NCBI GenBank assembly: GCA_039807445.1
Contig: JBDHRG010000187.1
Location: forward strand, 1 to 7,308
DNA length: 7,308 nt
Origin: JBDHRG01 sp039807445
Lineage (GTDB): Bacteria; Pseudomonadota; Gammaproteobacteria; Competibacterales; Competibacteraceae
Direction: 5' to 3'
Shown here: positions 1 to 6,685 of the stretch, piece by piece
Layout of the letters: each line of letters opens with the position of its first letter
Position numbering within the stretch: the first letter of the stretch is position 1
Made by a program: the position numbers and the translations under genes
Notes under the pieces: generated by a model
Databases searched by the model: none
Told to the model about the DNA's origin: nothing
Seen by the model: the letters and a program-made list of their open reading frames with translations, nothing else

Positions 1-473
1 TCGAAGACAGCGCGCTGGCGCAGCCGCAGGTGTACATGCACCGCGACTACATGCCGCGCAACCTGATGGTCTGCGAGCGGGACAACCCCGGCGTGCTCGA
101 CTTCCAGGACGCGGTGCTCGGGCCGATCGCCTACGATGCGATCGCGCTGCTGCGCGACGCCTTCCTGTCCTGGCCCGAGGCGCGGGTCGAAGGCTGGCTG
201 CGGCGCTACCATGCGCGCGCCGCCGCCGCGGGCTTACCGGTCGGCGGGTGGGCGAAATTCCGCCGCGCCGCCGACTGGATCGGGCTGCAGCGCCACCTGA
301 AGATCCTCGGCCTGTTCGCGCGGCTGCACTACCGCGACGGCAAGCCCCGCTACCTGGCCGACACGCCGCGCTTCATCGGCTATGCGCGCACGGTCACGGC
401 CCGCTACCGCGAGCTCGCGCCGCTGGCGGCGCTGTTCGATGCGCTCGCGGCGCGCGCGGGGGCCGCGGCGTGA
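1..473 (+). CDS. amgK: AmgK-type N-acetylmuramate/N-acetylglucosamine kinase, 3' part only
   Basis: The reading frame is open from base 3 and the N-terminal half lies outside the window, so the true start is not visible. The remaining part of about 156 residues holds the catalytic half of an aminoglycoside-phosphotransferase-like (APH) kinase. It has the catalytic loop HRDYMPRNLMV (catalytic Asp at bases 45-47) and the metal-binding loop LDFQDAVLGP (Asp at bases 99-101), which replaces the DFG of protein kinases. The following YDAIALLRDAF stretch is typical of AmgK. AmgK phosphorylates the anomeric position of MurNAc and GlcNAc released during wall turnover, feeding MurU. The kinase family is visible from the motifs; the AmgK assignment rests on the DFQDAVLGP stretch and on murU starting inside its stop codon (overlap GTGA). 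Another sugar or choline kinase of the APH family is the alternative, but the murU linkage makes that unlikely. Confidence 0.86.
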   Translation, partial: EDSALAQPQVYMHRDYMPRNLMVCERDNPGVLDFQDAVLGPIAYDAIALLRDAFLSWPEARVEGWLRRYHARAAAAGLPVGGWAKFRRAADWIGLQRHLKILGLFARLHYRDGKPRYLADTPRFIGYARTVTARYRELAPLAALFDALAARAGAAA

Positions 474-1147
474 AGGCGATGATCCTCGCCGCCGGGCGCG
501 GCGAACGCATGCGCCCCTTGACCGATGCCTGCCCCAAGCCGCTGCTCGAGGTGGCGGGGCGGGCGCTGATCGAGCACCAGCTCGCGCGCCTGCGCGAAGC
601 CGGCTTCACCGAGCTGGTGATCAACACCGGCCACCTCGGCGCGATGCTGCCGGCGCGACTCGGCGACGGCGCCCGCCTCGGCGTGACGATCGCCTGGTCG
701 TCCGAGCCGCCCGAGGCGCTCGAGACCGGCGGCGGCATCCACCGCGCGCTGCCGCTGCTGGGCGATGCGCCGTTCGTGCTGGTCAACGGCGACGTCTGGA
801 CCGACGTCGACTTCGCGCGGCTGCACGGTGTGCTCGCCGACGGCGATCTCGCGCACCTGGTGCTGGTCGACAACCCGCCGCAGCACCCGCGCGGCGACTT
901 CGCGCTCGACGGGGCCGGGCGCGTCGCCGAGGGTGGCGCGTCGCGGCTGACCTACAGCGGCATCGCGGTGCTGAGCCCGGCGCTGTTCGCCAACTGCGCG
1001 CCGGGGCGCTTCCCGCTGGCGCCGCTGCTGCGCCGGGCGATGGCCGCGGCGCGGGTTTCCGGCGAGCATCACCGCGGCGAATGGCGCGACATCGGCACGC
1101 CCGAGCGCCTGCGCGAGCTCGACGCGGCGCTGCGCCGCCGCGCCTGA
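470..1147 (+). CDS. murU: MurU, N-acetylmuramate-1-phosphate uridylyltransferase
   Basis: This 225-residue nucleotidyltransferase converts MurNAc-1-phosphate and UTP to UDP-MurNAc in the cytoplasm, the step after AmgK in the fosfomycin-bypass recycling route. It starts MKAMILAAGRGERMRPLTD: the LAAGxGxRMRPLT signature (residues 6-18) binds the nucleotide, followed by PKPLL (22-26). Further along are ETGGG (85-89), NGDVW (106-110, Asp108 as likely metal ligand), YSGIAVL (162-168) and the C-terminal WRDIGTPERL (205-214). These are the landmarks of the MurU/RmlA-like family, and the length matches known MurU. I chose the GTG at 470 because it restores the family N-terminus MKAMILAAG and overlaps the amgK stop by four bases, a translational-coupling arrangement. 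An ATG at 479 would remove three residues. A frame-open extension upstream to 248 is only read-through of amgK. A generic sugar-1-phosphate nucleotidyltransferase is the alternative, but the pairing supports MurU. Confidence 0.94.
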   Translation: MKAMILAAGRGERMRPLTDACPKPLLEVAGRALIEHQLARLREAGFTELVINTGHLGAMLPARLGDGARLGVTIAWSSEPPEALETGGGIHRALPLLGDAPFVLVNGDVWTDVDFARLHGVLADGDLAHLVLVDNPPQHPRGDFALDGAGRVAEGGASRLTYSGIAVLSPALFANCAPGRFPLAPLLRRAMAAARVSGEHHRGEWRDIGTPERLRELDAALRRRA

Positions 1148-1164
1148 ATACGGCTGCAACACCC

Positions 1165-1170
1165 GAGGAG
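1165..1170 (+). promoter_or_regulatory. ribosome binding site of the asparagine-synthetase-like gene
   Basis: GAGGAG lies 10 bases before the ATG at 1181 and 17 bases after the murU stop. It is the clearest Shine-Dalgarno on this side of the window and fixes the start at 1181. There is no room or sequence for a convincing promoter in the 33-base gap, so co-transcription with amgK-murU is likely. Confidence 0.7.
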
Positions 1171-1180
1171 ACACTGGGGG

Positions 1181-2887
1181 ATGGGACTGTTCGCGCTTTT
1201 CCGCCGGGACCATCCGGCGGCGCCGTCGGCGCACCTGCTCGGCGAGCTCGAGGCACAGGGCTTCGGCCGGCCGGTACGGCTCGCCGGCGCGCGGCACGAG
1301 GCGCTCGTGTTCGGCAAGCTCAACGGCGTGCCCCCGTGCGTGGTGCAGCGCACCGACGGCAGTTTCGCGGCGTGCACGGGCACCTTGTTCTTTCGCGGCC
1401 AGGGCGGGGTCGAGGCGCTGAGCGCGCTGCTCGATGGCTTCGACGGCGGCAGCTTCCCCTGGGCCGAATGCCGCGGCCACTACGCCGTGCTGCTCGGCCG
1501 CGGCGGGCGGCTGTGGCTCGCCAACGATGCGCTGGGGGCGTACAAGGTCTACCACTCGCCGGACCACGGGCTGGTGTCGAGTTCGTTCATCGTGCCGCAC
1601 CGCAGCGTGCCCGCCTTGTCGCTCGACCCGCAGGGCGCGTACGAATACGCCTGGAACGGCGCGGTGTTCGGCGACAAGACCCTGTTCCGCGAAATCCGCA
1701 TGTGGCGCTTCGGCCAGATGGTCGAGCTCGGCGAGGGGCCCGCGCGCGTGCTGGCGCGCGCGCCGCTCGCGCCCGCGGCGGCGGAGGGGCCGGCGGACTT
1801 CGAAGCCACCGTCGAGCGCTACGCGTGCAGGCTGCGCGCGCTGTTCGGCGTCTACGCGCGCAACGGCGGGCGCTTCCGCTCGGCGCTGTCGGGCGGCTTC
1901 GATTCGCGGCTGATGCTGGCGCTGCTGCTCGAGGCCGGGCTCGATCCGCAGCTGTTCGTGTACGGCGACGCCGGCGACGATGACGTGCGCATCGCGCAGG
2001 CGATCGCCACCGCCGAAGGGCTCGCGCTCGAGCACGTCGACAAGGCGCGGCTCGGCGACGGCGACCCGGCCGAGAACGCCGTGCGCGCCTACTTCGTCTT
2101 CGACGGCTGGAAGACCGACGGGCTGTTCGACGATGGCGCCGACGCGCTCGACCGCCTGCAGCGCGCGGCCGGCGATACCGCGGTGCTGAACGGCTCGCTC
2201 GGCGAAGTGTTCCGCAACTTCTTCTACCTGCCGCAGCGGGACGGCTACCGCCTGCGCGACCTCGTCTGGAGCTTCTACTCGCGCTATGCGCCCGAGGCCT
2301 GCACCGGGGCGTTCTCGGTGGCGCGCTACGAAGACGCGATGGTCGACGATCTGCGCCAGGCGATCGGCGCCGACGACAGGCCCCTGGCGCGCGTGCAGGT
2401 CGAGGCGCTGTATCCGCTGCACCGCGGGCGCTACTGGACCGGGCGCGACGTCGGCCTCAACCAGCGCTTCGGCCGCACGCTGTTCCCGTTCATGGAAGCG
2501 GAAGTGTTCGCCGGGACTGCGGCGGTGCCGATCCGCTACAAGGACCACGGCCGCCTCGAGGCGCGGCTGATCGGGTCCGCGCACCCGGGGCTGGCCCGGC
2601 ACCCGACCAGCTACGGCTTCGCGCCGGCCGAGCCGGCGCCGCTGCGCTACCGGCTGAAGATGGCCACCACGCTGCTGCGCCCGGCCTGGCTGCGCCGCTA
2701 CAGCTACCGCGTGCAGCAGCGCCTGTCGCGGCTCGCGCCGCCGCACGGGCTCGACGCCGAGGCGCTGCGCAGCGTCGTCGACCTGCGGCTGCCGACGATG
2801 CGCGCGCTGTTCGTGCCCGAGCGGGTGCGCGATCCGGACGTCTTCAACCGCATCTGCACGCTGGAACTGCTGTGCCAGATGCGCTGA
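1181..2887 (+). CDS. asparagine-synthetase-like protein without the N-terminal catalytic cysteine
   Basis: The protein has 568 residues in two domains. Residues about 30-200 follow the Ntn-type glutamine amidotransferase fold of asparagine synthetases: the stretch WLANDALGAYKVYH takes the place of FARDxxGxxPLYY, SSSFI follows, and then LDPQGAYEYAWNGAVFGDKTLF resembles the LDPEAL..Y...G..PGDRTLF region. However, residue 2 is Gly, not the Cys nucleophile, and no Cys lies near the start, so glutaminase activity is not expected. Residues about 205-568 are the PP-loop ATP-pyrophosphatase domain, with an intact SGGFDSR motif (237-243). The second site, GxGxDE in true asparagine synthetases, reads NGSLGEVFRN (337-346), keeping the Glu but losing the Asp. 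It has no signal peptide or membrane segment, so it is probably cytoplasmic. By analogy it would adenylate a carboxylate and add free ammonia or an amine. The substrate is unknown, and I would not call it AsnB. It is probably in the amgK-murU operon, 33 bases downstream. Confidence 0.85.
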   Translation: MGLFALFRRDHPAAPSAHLLGELEAQGFGRPVRLAGARHEALVFGKLNGVPPCVVQRTDGSFAACTGTLFFRGQGGVEALSALLDGFDGGSFPWAECRGHYAVLLGRGGRLWLANDALGAYKVYHSPDHGLVSSSFIVPHRSVPALSLDPQGAYEYAWNGAVFGDKTLFREIRMWRFGQMVELGEGPARVLARAPLAPAAAEGPADFEATVERYACRLRALFGVYARNGGRFRSALSGGFDSRLMLALLLEAGLDPQLFVYGDAGDDDVRIAQAIATAEGLALEHVDKARLGDGDPAENAVRAYFVFDGWKTDGLFDDGADALDRLQRAAGDTAVLNGSLGEVFRNFFYLPQRDGYRLRDLVWSFYSRYAPEACTGAFSVARYEDAMVDDLRQAIGADDRPLARVQVEALYPLHRGRYWTGRDVGLNQRFGRTLFPFMEAEVFAGTAAVPIRYKDHGRLEARLIGSAHPGLARHPTSYGFAPAEPAPLRYRLKMATTLLRPAWLRRYSYRVQQRLSRLAPPHGLDAEALRSVVDLRLPTMRALFVPERVRDPDVFNRICTLELLCQMR

Positions 2888-2922
2888 GCGCGCGTAAATG
2901 AATCACTACCAAGGTGTGAAGC

Positions 2923-2940
2923 GGGGCTGCGTTCAGCCCT
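2923..2940. terminator. possible terminator hairpin at the convergent junction
   Basis: GGGGCTG (2923-2929) pairs with CAGCCCT (2934-2940) around a four-base loop, giving six Watson-Crick pairs plus one G-U. It covers the stop codon of the leftward DAHP synthase gene and lies 35 bases after the stop of the rightward synthetase-like gene. An alternative stem, GGCTGC (2925-2930) with GCAGCC (2941-2946), overlaps it. No T-run follows on either strand, so if it terminates it does so weakly or with Rho. The rest of the 45-base gap holds nothing I recognise. Confidence 0.3.
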
Positions 2941-4006
2941 GCAGCCGTTTCGCCAGCACGTCCTTGAGCCGCGCATGCGCCTCGCGCAGCATCGCCACGG
3001 TCGCGTCCCAGCCGACGCAGGCGTCGGTCACCGACACGCCGTACTTCAGCGCACCCAGGTCGTCGGGGATCGGCTGGTTGCCGGCGTTCAGGTTGCTTTC
3101 GATCATCACGCCGACGATCGAGCGGTTGCCCTCGACGATCTGGTTGACGATGTCGTGCAGCACCAGCGGCTGCAGCTCGTGGTTCTTGTTCGAATTGCCG
3201 TGGCTGCAGTCGACGACGATGTTGGCCGGCAGCTTGTGCCGGGCGAGCTCCTGCTCGCACAGCGCGATCGTCACCGAGTCGTAATTCGGCTTGGCGCCGC
3301 CTCTGAGCACGACGTGGCCGTAGGGGTTGCCGCGCGTGCGGATGATCGCGCACTGGCCCTTGGGGTCGATGCCGAGGAAGCTGTGCGGGCTCGACACCGA
3401 CAGCAGTGCGTTGATCGCAACGCTGAGGCTGCCGTCGGTGCCGTTCTTGAAGCCGACCGGGGTCGACAGCCCCGAGGACATCTCGCGGTGCGTCTGCGAC
3501 TCGGTGGTGCGCGCGCCGATCGCGGTCCAGGTCACCAAATCGTGCAGGTACTGCGGGCTGATCGGGTCGAGCGCCTCGGTGCCGGCCGGCAGCCCCAGCT
3601 CGGCGACGTCGAGCAGCAGCTTGCGCGCGGTGGCGAGCCCCTTCTGGATGTTGAACGAGTCGTTCATGTCGGGGTCGTTGATCAGCCCCTTCCAGCCGGT
3701 GGTGGTGCGCGGCTTCTCGAAGTAGACGCGCATCACCAGCACCAGCGTGTCCCCGACCTCGGCGGCCAGCGCCTTCAGCCGCGCCGCGTACTCGAGCGCC
3801 GCCTTCGGGTCGTGGATCGAGCAGGGGCCGACGACCACGAACAGCCGAGGGTCCTTGCGGTCGAGGATGTTCTCGATCGTCTCGCGGCCGGCGAGCACGG
3901 CGTCGCGCGCGGCGGCGGTCAGCGGCAGGCGCTTGTGCAGTTCCTCGGGCGTCAGCAGCATCTCGACCGAGCTGACGTTGACGTTTTCGATCTGGGTCGT
4001 GTGCAT
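2933..4006 (-). CDS. aroF: 3-deoxy-7-phosphoheptulonate (DAHP) synthase, class I, tyrosine-sensitive AroF-like
   Basis: This 357-residue enzyme condenses phosphoenolpyruvate and erythrose-4-phosphate to DAHP, the first step of the shikimate pathway, in the cytoplasm. Length and motifs are those of the class I-alpha AroF/G/H family: GPCSIHD (60-66, metal ligand Cys62), GARTTESQTHRE (164-175), GFKNGTDG (185-192, active-site Lys187), DCSHGNSNK (266-274, metal ligand His269), MIESN (301-305, Glu303) and YGVSVTDAC (322-330, Asp328). Numbering runs one ahead of E. coli AroG through most of the chain. At the position of AroG Ser211 this protein has Gly212 (SFLGI), as in tyrosine-inhibited AroF, and Asn8 and the N-terminal NVNV region also resemble AroF. 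Tyrosine feedback is therefore inferred. The ATG at 4006 gives the expected N-terminus; an AGGA lies 10 bases upstream. Genome databases often label betaproteobacterial copies aroG; the family is certain, the paralogue letter less so. It lies 75 bases downstream of modC. Confidence 0.96.
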   Translation of the reverse strand: MHTTQIENVNVSSVEMLLTPEELHKRLPLTAAARDAVLAGRETIENILDRKDPRLFVVVGPCSIHDPKAALEYAARLKALAAEVGDTLVLVMRVYFEKPRTTTGWKGLINDPDMNDSFNIQKGLATARKLLLDVAELGLPAGTEALDPISPQYLHDLVTWTAIGARTTESQTHREMSSGLSTPVGFKNGTDGSLSVAINALLSVSSPHSFLGIDPKGQCAIIRTRGNPYGHVVLRGGAKPNYDSVTIALCEQELARHKLPANIVVDCSHGNSNKNHELQPLVLHDIVNQIVEGNRSIVGVMIESNLNAGNQPIPDDLGALKYGVSVTDACVGWDATVAMLREAHARLKDVLAKRLQG

Positions 4007-4055
4007 GGGACGGATCCTGGCGCTGAAGGCTCGGAGCTCGAAAAGGGGGAAGCCG

Positions 4056-4085
4056 GTTTTACGCGCAGCCCGCCGCCAGCGTCAA
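4056..4085 (-). promoter_or_regulatory. candidate sigma-70 promoter for the DAHP synthase gene
   Basis: On the minus strand, TTGACG (4085-4080, five of six matches to the -35 consensus) is followed after 18 bases by TAAAAC (4061-4056, four of six matches to the -10). The TGA inside TTGACG is the modC stop codon, so the promoter begins inside modC. A start site near 4049 would give a leader of about 40 bases before the ATG at 4006. In a window this GC-rich, such a pair just before a gene is unlikely to be chance, but it is untested. Confidence 0.45.
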
Positions 4086-5191
4086 GCCGGCTCGGGCGGC
4101 ATCAGGTGCAGCCCCGCGGCGAGCAGCGACAGGCGCAGCTCCGCGCCCGGCGCGATGCCTTCGCGGCCGATGATGTGCGCAGCCACCGAGAAGGCGATCG
4201 GCGGAGCTTCGGCGCGCCCGTCGGGCGCCAGCGTGACTTGCACCCGCCCGCCCAGGGCGAGCATCTCGACCACGGTGCCGGTGACGACGTTGTCGCGCGG
4301 CCGCCGACCGCCGGGCGGATCGCGGCGCAGCAGGCGCACCTGCGCCTCGGGAATCAGCCAGGCGACCCGGGCGCCGGGGGCGAAGCCCGGCGCCGGGCGC
4401 GCCTCGAGCCGCCGGCCGGCCCAGGCGATCCAGGTGCGCTCCGGTTCGTGGCCGAGCACCGTGCCCTCGAACAGGTTGCGCTGGTCGAGCAGGCGCGCGA
4501 CCAGCGGGCTCGCCGGGCGCGCGAGCAGCTCCGCTGGCGGCCCGGTCTGCAGCGTGCGGCCGTGGTGCAGCACCGCGATGCGGTCGGCGAGCAGTGCGGC
4601 TTCGTCGAGGTCGTGCGTCACCAGGATCTGCGGGATCGGCAGCGTGCGCCGCAGCTCGGCGAGCTCGCGGTACAGCTTGCGCCGCGTGACCTGGTCGACC
4701 GCCGAGAACGGCTCGTCGAGCAGCAGCGCGCGCGGCTCGCCGGCCAGCGCACGCGCCACCGCGACGCGCTGCTGCTGGCCGCCCGACAGCCGTACCGGCT
4801 TGCGCTCCTCGAGCCCGGCCAGGTGGACGCGCGCGAGCCATTCGCGCGCCCGCGCCGCGCGCCCGGCCTGCGGCCAGTGCCCGAGCGCCGCCGCGACGTT
4901 GTCGAGCGCGCTCATGTGCGGGAACAGCGCGTAGTGCTGGAACACGAAGCCGACGCGGCGGCGCTGCGGCGGCAGCGACAGGCCGGCACCGGCGTCGAGC
5001 CAGGTTTCGCCGGCGCAGGCGATGCGGCCTTCGCGCGGGCGCAGCAGCCCGGCGATCGCGCGCAGCACCGAAGACTTGCCGCTGCCCGAGGGGCCGACCA
5101 GCGCCAGCAGTTCGCCCGGCGCCACCTCGAGTGCGACCTCGAGCGGAATCGGCGCGCGCTGGCGCAGCCTGACCGACAGCCCTTCAGCCAT
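4082..5191 (-). CDS. modC: ModC, molybdate ABC transporter ATP-binding protein
   Basis: This 369-residue protein is the ATPase that powers molybdate import, working as a dimer on the cytoplasmic face of ModB. The nucleotide-binding domain is complete: Walker A GPSGSGKSS (33-41, Lys39), Q-loop FVFQHYALFPHM (Gln85), signature LSGGQQQRVAVARAL (135-149), Walker B ALLLDEPFSAVD (155-166, Asp159, Glu160) and the switch VTHD (His193). From about residue 240 a second region follows with two OB-like halves (LFEGTVLGHEPERTWIAWAG, then RDNVVTGTVVEMLALGG), laid out as in E. coli ModC, where this Mop/TOBE part binds molybdate. The ATG at 5191 overlaps the end of modB by eight bases, indicating coupled translation. 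The specificity call rests on the modA-modB context and C-terminal layout; sequence alone would not exclude tungstate. The Walker A begins only 33 residues in, which fits ModC. Confidence 0.95.
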   Translation of the reverse strand: MAEGLSVRLRQRAPIPLEVALEVAPGELLALVGPSGSGKSSVLRAIAGLLRPREGRIACAGETWLDAGAGLSLPPQRRRVGFVFQHYALFPHMSALDNVAAALGHWPQAGRAARAREWLARVHLAGLEERKPVRLSGGQQQRVAVARALAGEPRALLLDEPFSAVDQVTRRKLYRELAELRRTLPIPQILVTHDLDEAALLADRIAVLHHGRTLQTGPPAELLARPASPLVARLLDQRNLFEGTVLGHEPERTWIAWAGRRLEARPAPGFAPGARVAWLIPEAQVRLLRRDPPGGRRPRDNVVTGTVVEMLALGGRVQVTLAPDGRAEAPPIAFSVAAHIIGREGIAPGAELRLSLLAAGLHLMPPEPA

Positions 5192-5852
5192 CGCGCCGCC
5201 CGAGGCGCCGCGTCAGCGCATAGCTCGCGGCGATGGTGACGAGCGAAATCGCCAGCAGCAGCGCCGACATGCGCCCGGCGGCGGCGTCGTCGAAGGCTTG
5301 CACGCGGTCGTAGATCGCGATCGCGATGGTCCTGGTCTCTCCCGGGATGCTGCCGCCGACCATCAGCACCACGCCGAACTCGCCGAGGGTGTGCGCGAAC
5401 ACCAGCACCAGCGCGGTCAGGATGCCCGGCCAGGCCAGCGGCAGCTCGATGCGGGTGACGATGCGCCAGCGGCCCATGCCGCAGCACGCGGCCGCCTCGC
5501 GCACCTCGCGCGGGATCGCCTCGAAGGCGCGCTGCATCGGCTGCACCGCGAAGGGCACGTTGACCAGGATCGAAGCCAGCACCAGGCCCTCGAAGGTGAA
5601 CACCAGGCGGTGGCCGAACAGCGCCTCCCAGGCGCGGCCGAAGCCCGACGCGGCGCCGAAGCCTTCGAGCAGGTAGAAGCCGATCACCGTCGGCGGCAGC
5701 ACCAGCGGCAGCGCGAGCAGGGCCTCGACCCAGCCCTGCCCGCGGAAGCGCCGGTAAGCCAAGAGGCGCGCGAGCAGCAGCCCGAGCGGCAGCAGCGCGG
5801 CCAGCGTCCACGAGGCCAGCGCGATCGACAGCCGCAGCGCCTGCCAGTCCAT
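5184..5852 (-). CDS. modB: ModB, molybdate ABC transporter permease
   Basis: This 222-residue inner-membrane permease forms the channel of the molybdate importer as a homodimer. About five hydrophobic segments are visible: residues about 7-32, 43-63, 86-106, 138-166 and 196-214. The cytoplasmic coupling loop is the EAA-type motif, EVREAAACCGMGRWRIVTRI (117-136) followed by ELPLAWPGI, which contacts ModC. ALPLVLPPTVIGFYLL, AHTLGEFGVVLMVGGSIPGE and RTIAIAIYDRV are highly characteristic of ModB rather than other permeases. The ATG at 5852 follows the modA stop after two bases (TGAGCATG) and gives the usual ModB length. The frame stays open far upstream over modA, but that extension is a GC-rich artefact and not a fusion. 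Translation is probably coupled to modA, as no strong ribosome site is visible. Confidence 0.97.
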   Translation of the reverse strand: MDWQALRLSIALASWTLAALLPLGLLLARLLAYRRFRGQGWVEALLALPLVLPPTVIGFYLLEGFGAASGFGRAWEALFGHRLVFTFEGLVLASILVNVPFAVQPMQRAFEAIPREVREAAACCGMGRWRIVTRIELPLAWPGILTALVLVFAHTLGEFGVVLMVGGSIPGETRTIAIAIYDRVQAFDDAAAGRMSALLLAISLVTIAASYALTRRLGRRDG

Positions 5853-5854
5853 GC

Positions 5855-6640
5855 TCAGCGCGCCCCCGCTTCGGGCAGTTCGAAGCCGTGGCGGGCGAAG
5901 ATCGCGCGCGCCGCCGGCTGCTGCAGCCAGTCGTAGAAGGCCCGCGCGGTCGGGCCGGCGCCCCGGGTCAGCGCCATGCGCTGGCGCAGCGGCGCGTGCC
6001 ATTCGGCCGGCAGCAGCGCGTAGCGGCCGCGGTCGCGGAAGTTCGTCGACAGCGCCAGCGAATACGGCACGATGCCGCCCTCGGTCGAGCCCGAGGCCGC
6101 GTACTGCGCCGCCTGCGTCGCATTCTCGCCGAGCACCAGCCTGGGCTGCACGGCGTCCCACAGCCCGGCATGGCGCAGCGCCTCGACGGCGGCACGGCCA
6201 TAGGGGGCGTGCTCGGGATTGGCGATCGCGAACCTGGTGAGCTGCCCGCGGGCGAGCACGCCGCGCAGCGCATCGAGTCCGGCCGCCGGGTCGAGCGGCG
6301 AGCCGTGCGGCGCGAACAGTGCGATGCGGCCGATCGCGTACAGCACGCCTTGGTCGCGCATCAGCCCCTTGCCGGCGAGCGCGAGCACGTAGCCCTCGTC
6401 GGCCGACAGCAACAGCTCGAACGGCGCGCCCTGCTCGATCTGGCGGGCGAAGTTGCCGCTGGAACCGAACACCAGCTTCACCGCCTTGCCGGTGTCGTGC
6501 TCGAACTGCGCCGCGGCCTCCTCGAGCGCGAACTTGAGATCGGAAGCCGCGGCGACGGGCGGCGGCGGGTCGGCGCGCGCCGGTGCGGCGGTGAAAAGCA
6601 GCATGGCGGCGAGCAGCGTGGCGCTCAGGCGGGCGATCAC
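5855..6640 (-). CDS. modA: ModA, periplasmic molybdate-binding protein
   Basis: This 261-residue protein captures molybdate in the periplasm and delivers it to ModB. With the GTG at 6640 as start, the N-terminus is a classic Sec signal peptide: Arg4, a hydrophobic core (residues 5-19) and a cleavage site after ARA (21-23), leaving Asp24 as first mature residue. The mature part shows AASDLKFAL (31-39), FGSSGNFARQIEQGAPFELLLSADE (58-82, oxyanion-contacting Ser region), YAIGRIALF (101-109), IANPEHAPYGRAAVEAL (139-155) and the C-terminal ARAFYDWLQQPAARAIFARHGF. This pattern, especially the SADE, YAIG and NPxxAPYG elements, resembles Azotobacter vinelandii ModA2 more than E. coli ModA. An upstream ATG at 6715 would add 25 polar residues before the signal peptide; the AGGAG nine bases before the GTG favours the shorter form. 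It is first in modABC and divergent from greB. Tungstate binding is also possible. Confidence 0.95.
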   Translation of the reverse strand: MIARLSATLLAAMLLFTAAPARADPPPPVAAASDLKFALEEAAAQFEHDTGKAVKLVFGSSGNFARQIEQGAPFELLLSADEGYVLALAGKGLMRDQGVLYAIGRIALFAPHGSPLDPAAGLDALRGVLARGQLTRFAIANPEHAPYGRAAVEALRHAGLWDAVQPRLVLGENATQAAQYAASGSTEGGIVPYSLALSTNFRDRGRYALLPAEWHAPLRQRMALTRGAGPTARAFYDWLQQPAARAIFARHGFELPEAGAR

Positions 6641-6649
6641 GGGTACGGG

Positions 6650-6654
6650 CTCCT
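6650..6654 (-). promoter_or_regulatory. ribosome binding site deciding the modA GTG start
   Basis: On the minus strand AGGAG lies nine bases before GTG at 6640-6638. It selects that codon over the in-frame ATG at 6715, which would bury the signal peptide 25 residues into the protein. Confidence 0.7.
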
Positions 6655-6685
6655 GGCTGTGGGCATCGCGGGAGTCGCGGGCGAT

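Noticed and set aside
248..469. An N-terminal extension of MurU
   Set aside because: This stretch is amgK coding sequence in another frame, and the GTG at 470 gives the exact family N-terminus.
1739..1764. A GC-rich palindrome-like stretch around CGCGCG inside the synthetase-like gene
   Set aside because: It encodes the Ala/Arg-rich linker between the two domains and is explained by codon choice.
404..2746. A 780-codon open frame on the minus strand opposite amgK, murU and the synthetase-like gene
   Set aside because: Its product is low-complexity, rich in Arg, Ala, Glu and Gln, with no recognisable motif, and it lies opposite three genes with clear family motifs. Long antisense frames are usual in GC-rich DNA.
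2975..5239. A 754-codon open frame on the plus strand opposite the DAHP synthase and modC genes
   Set aside because: It has the same antisense compositional pattern and no domain motif; both opposite-strand genes are complete and highly conserved.
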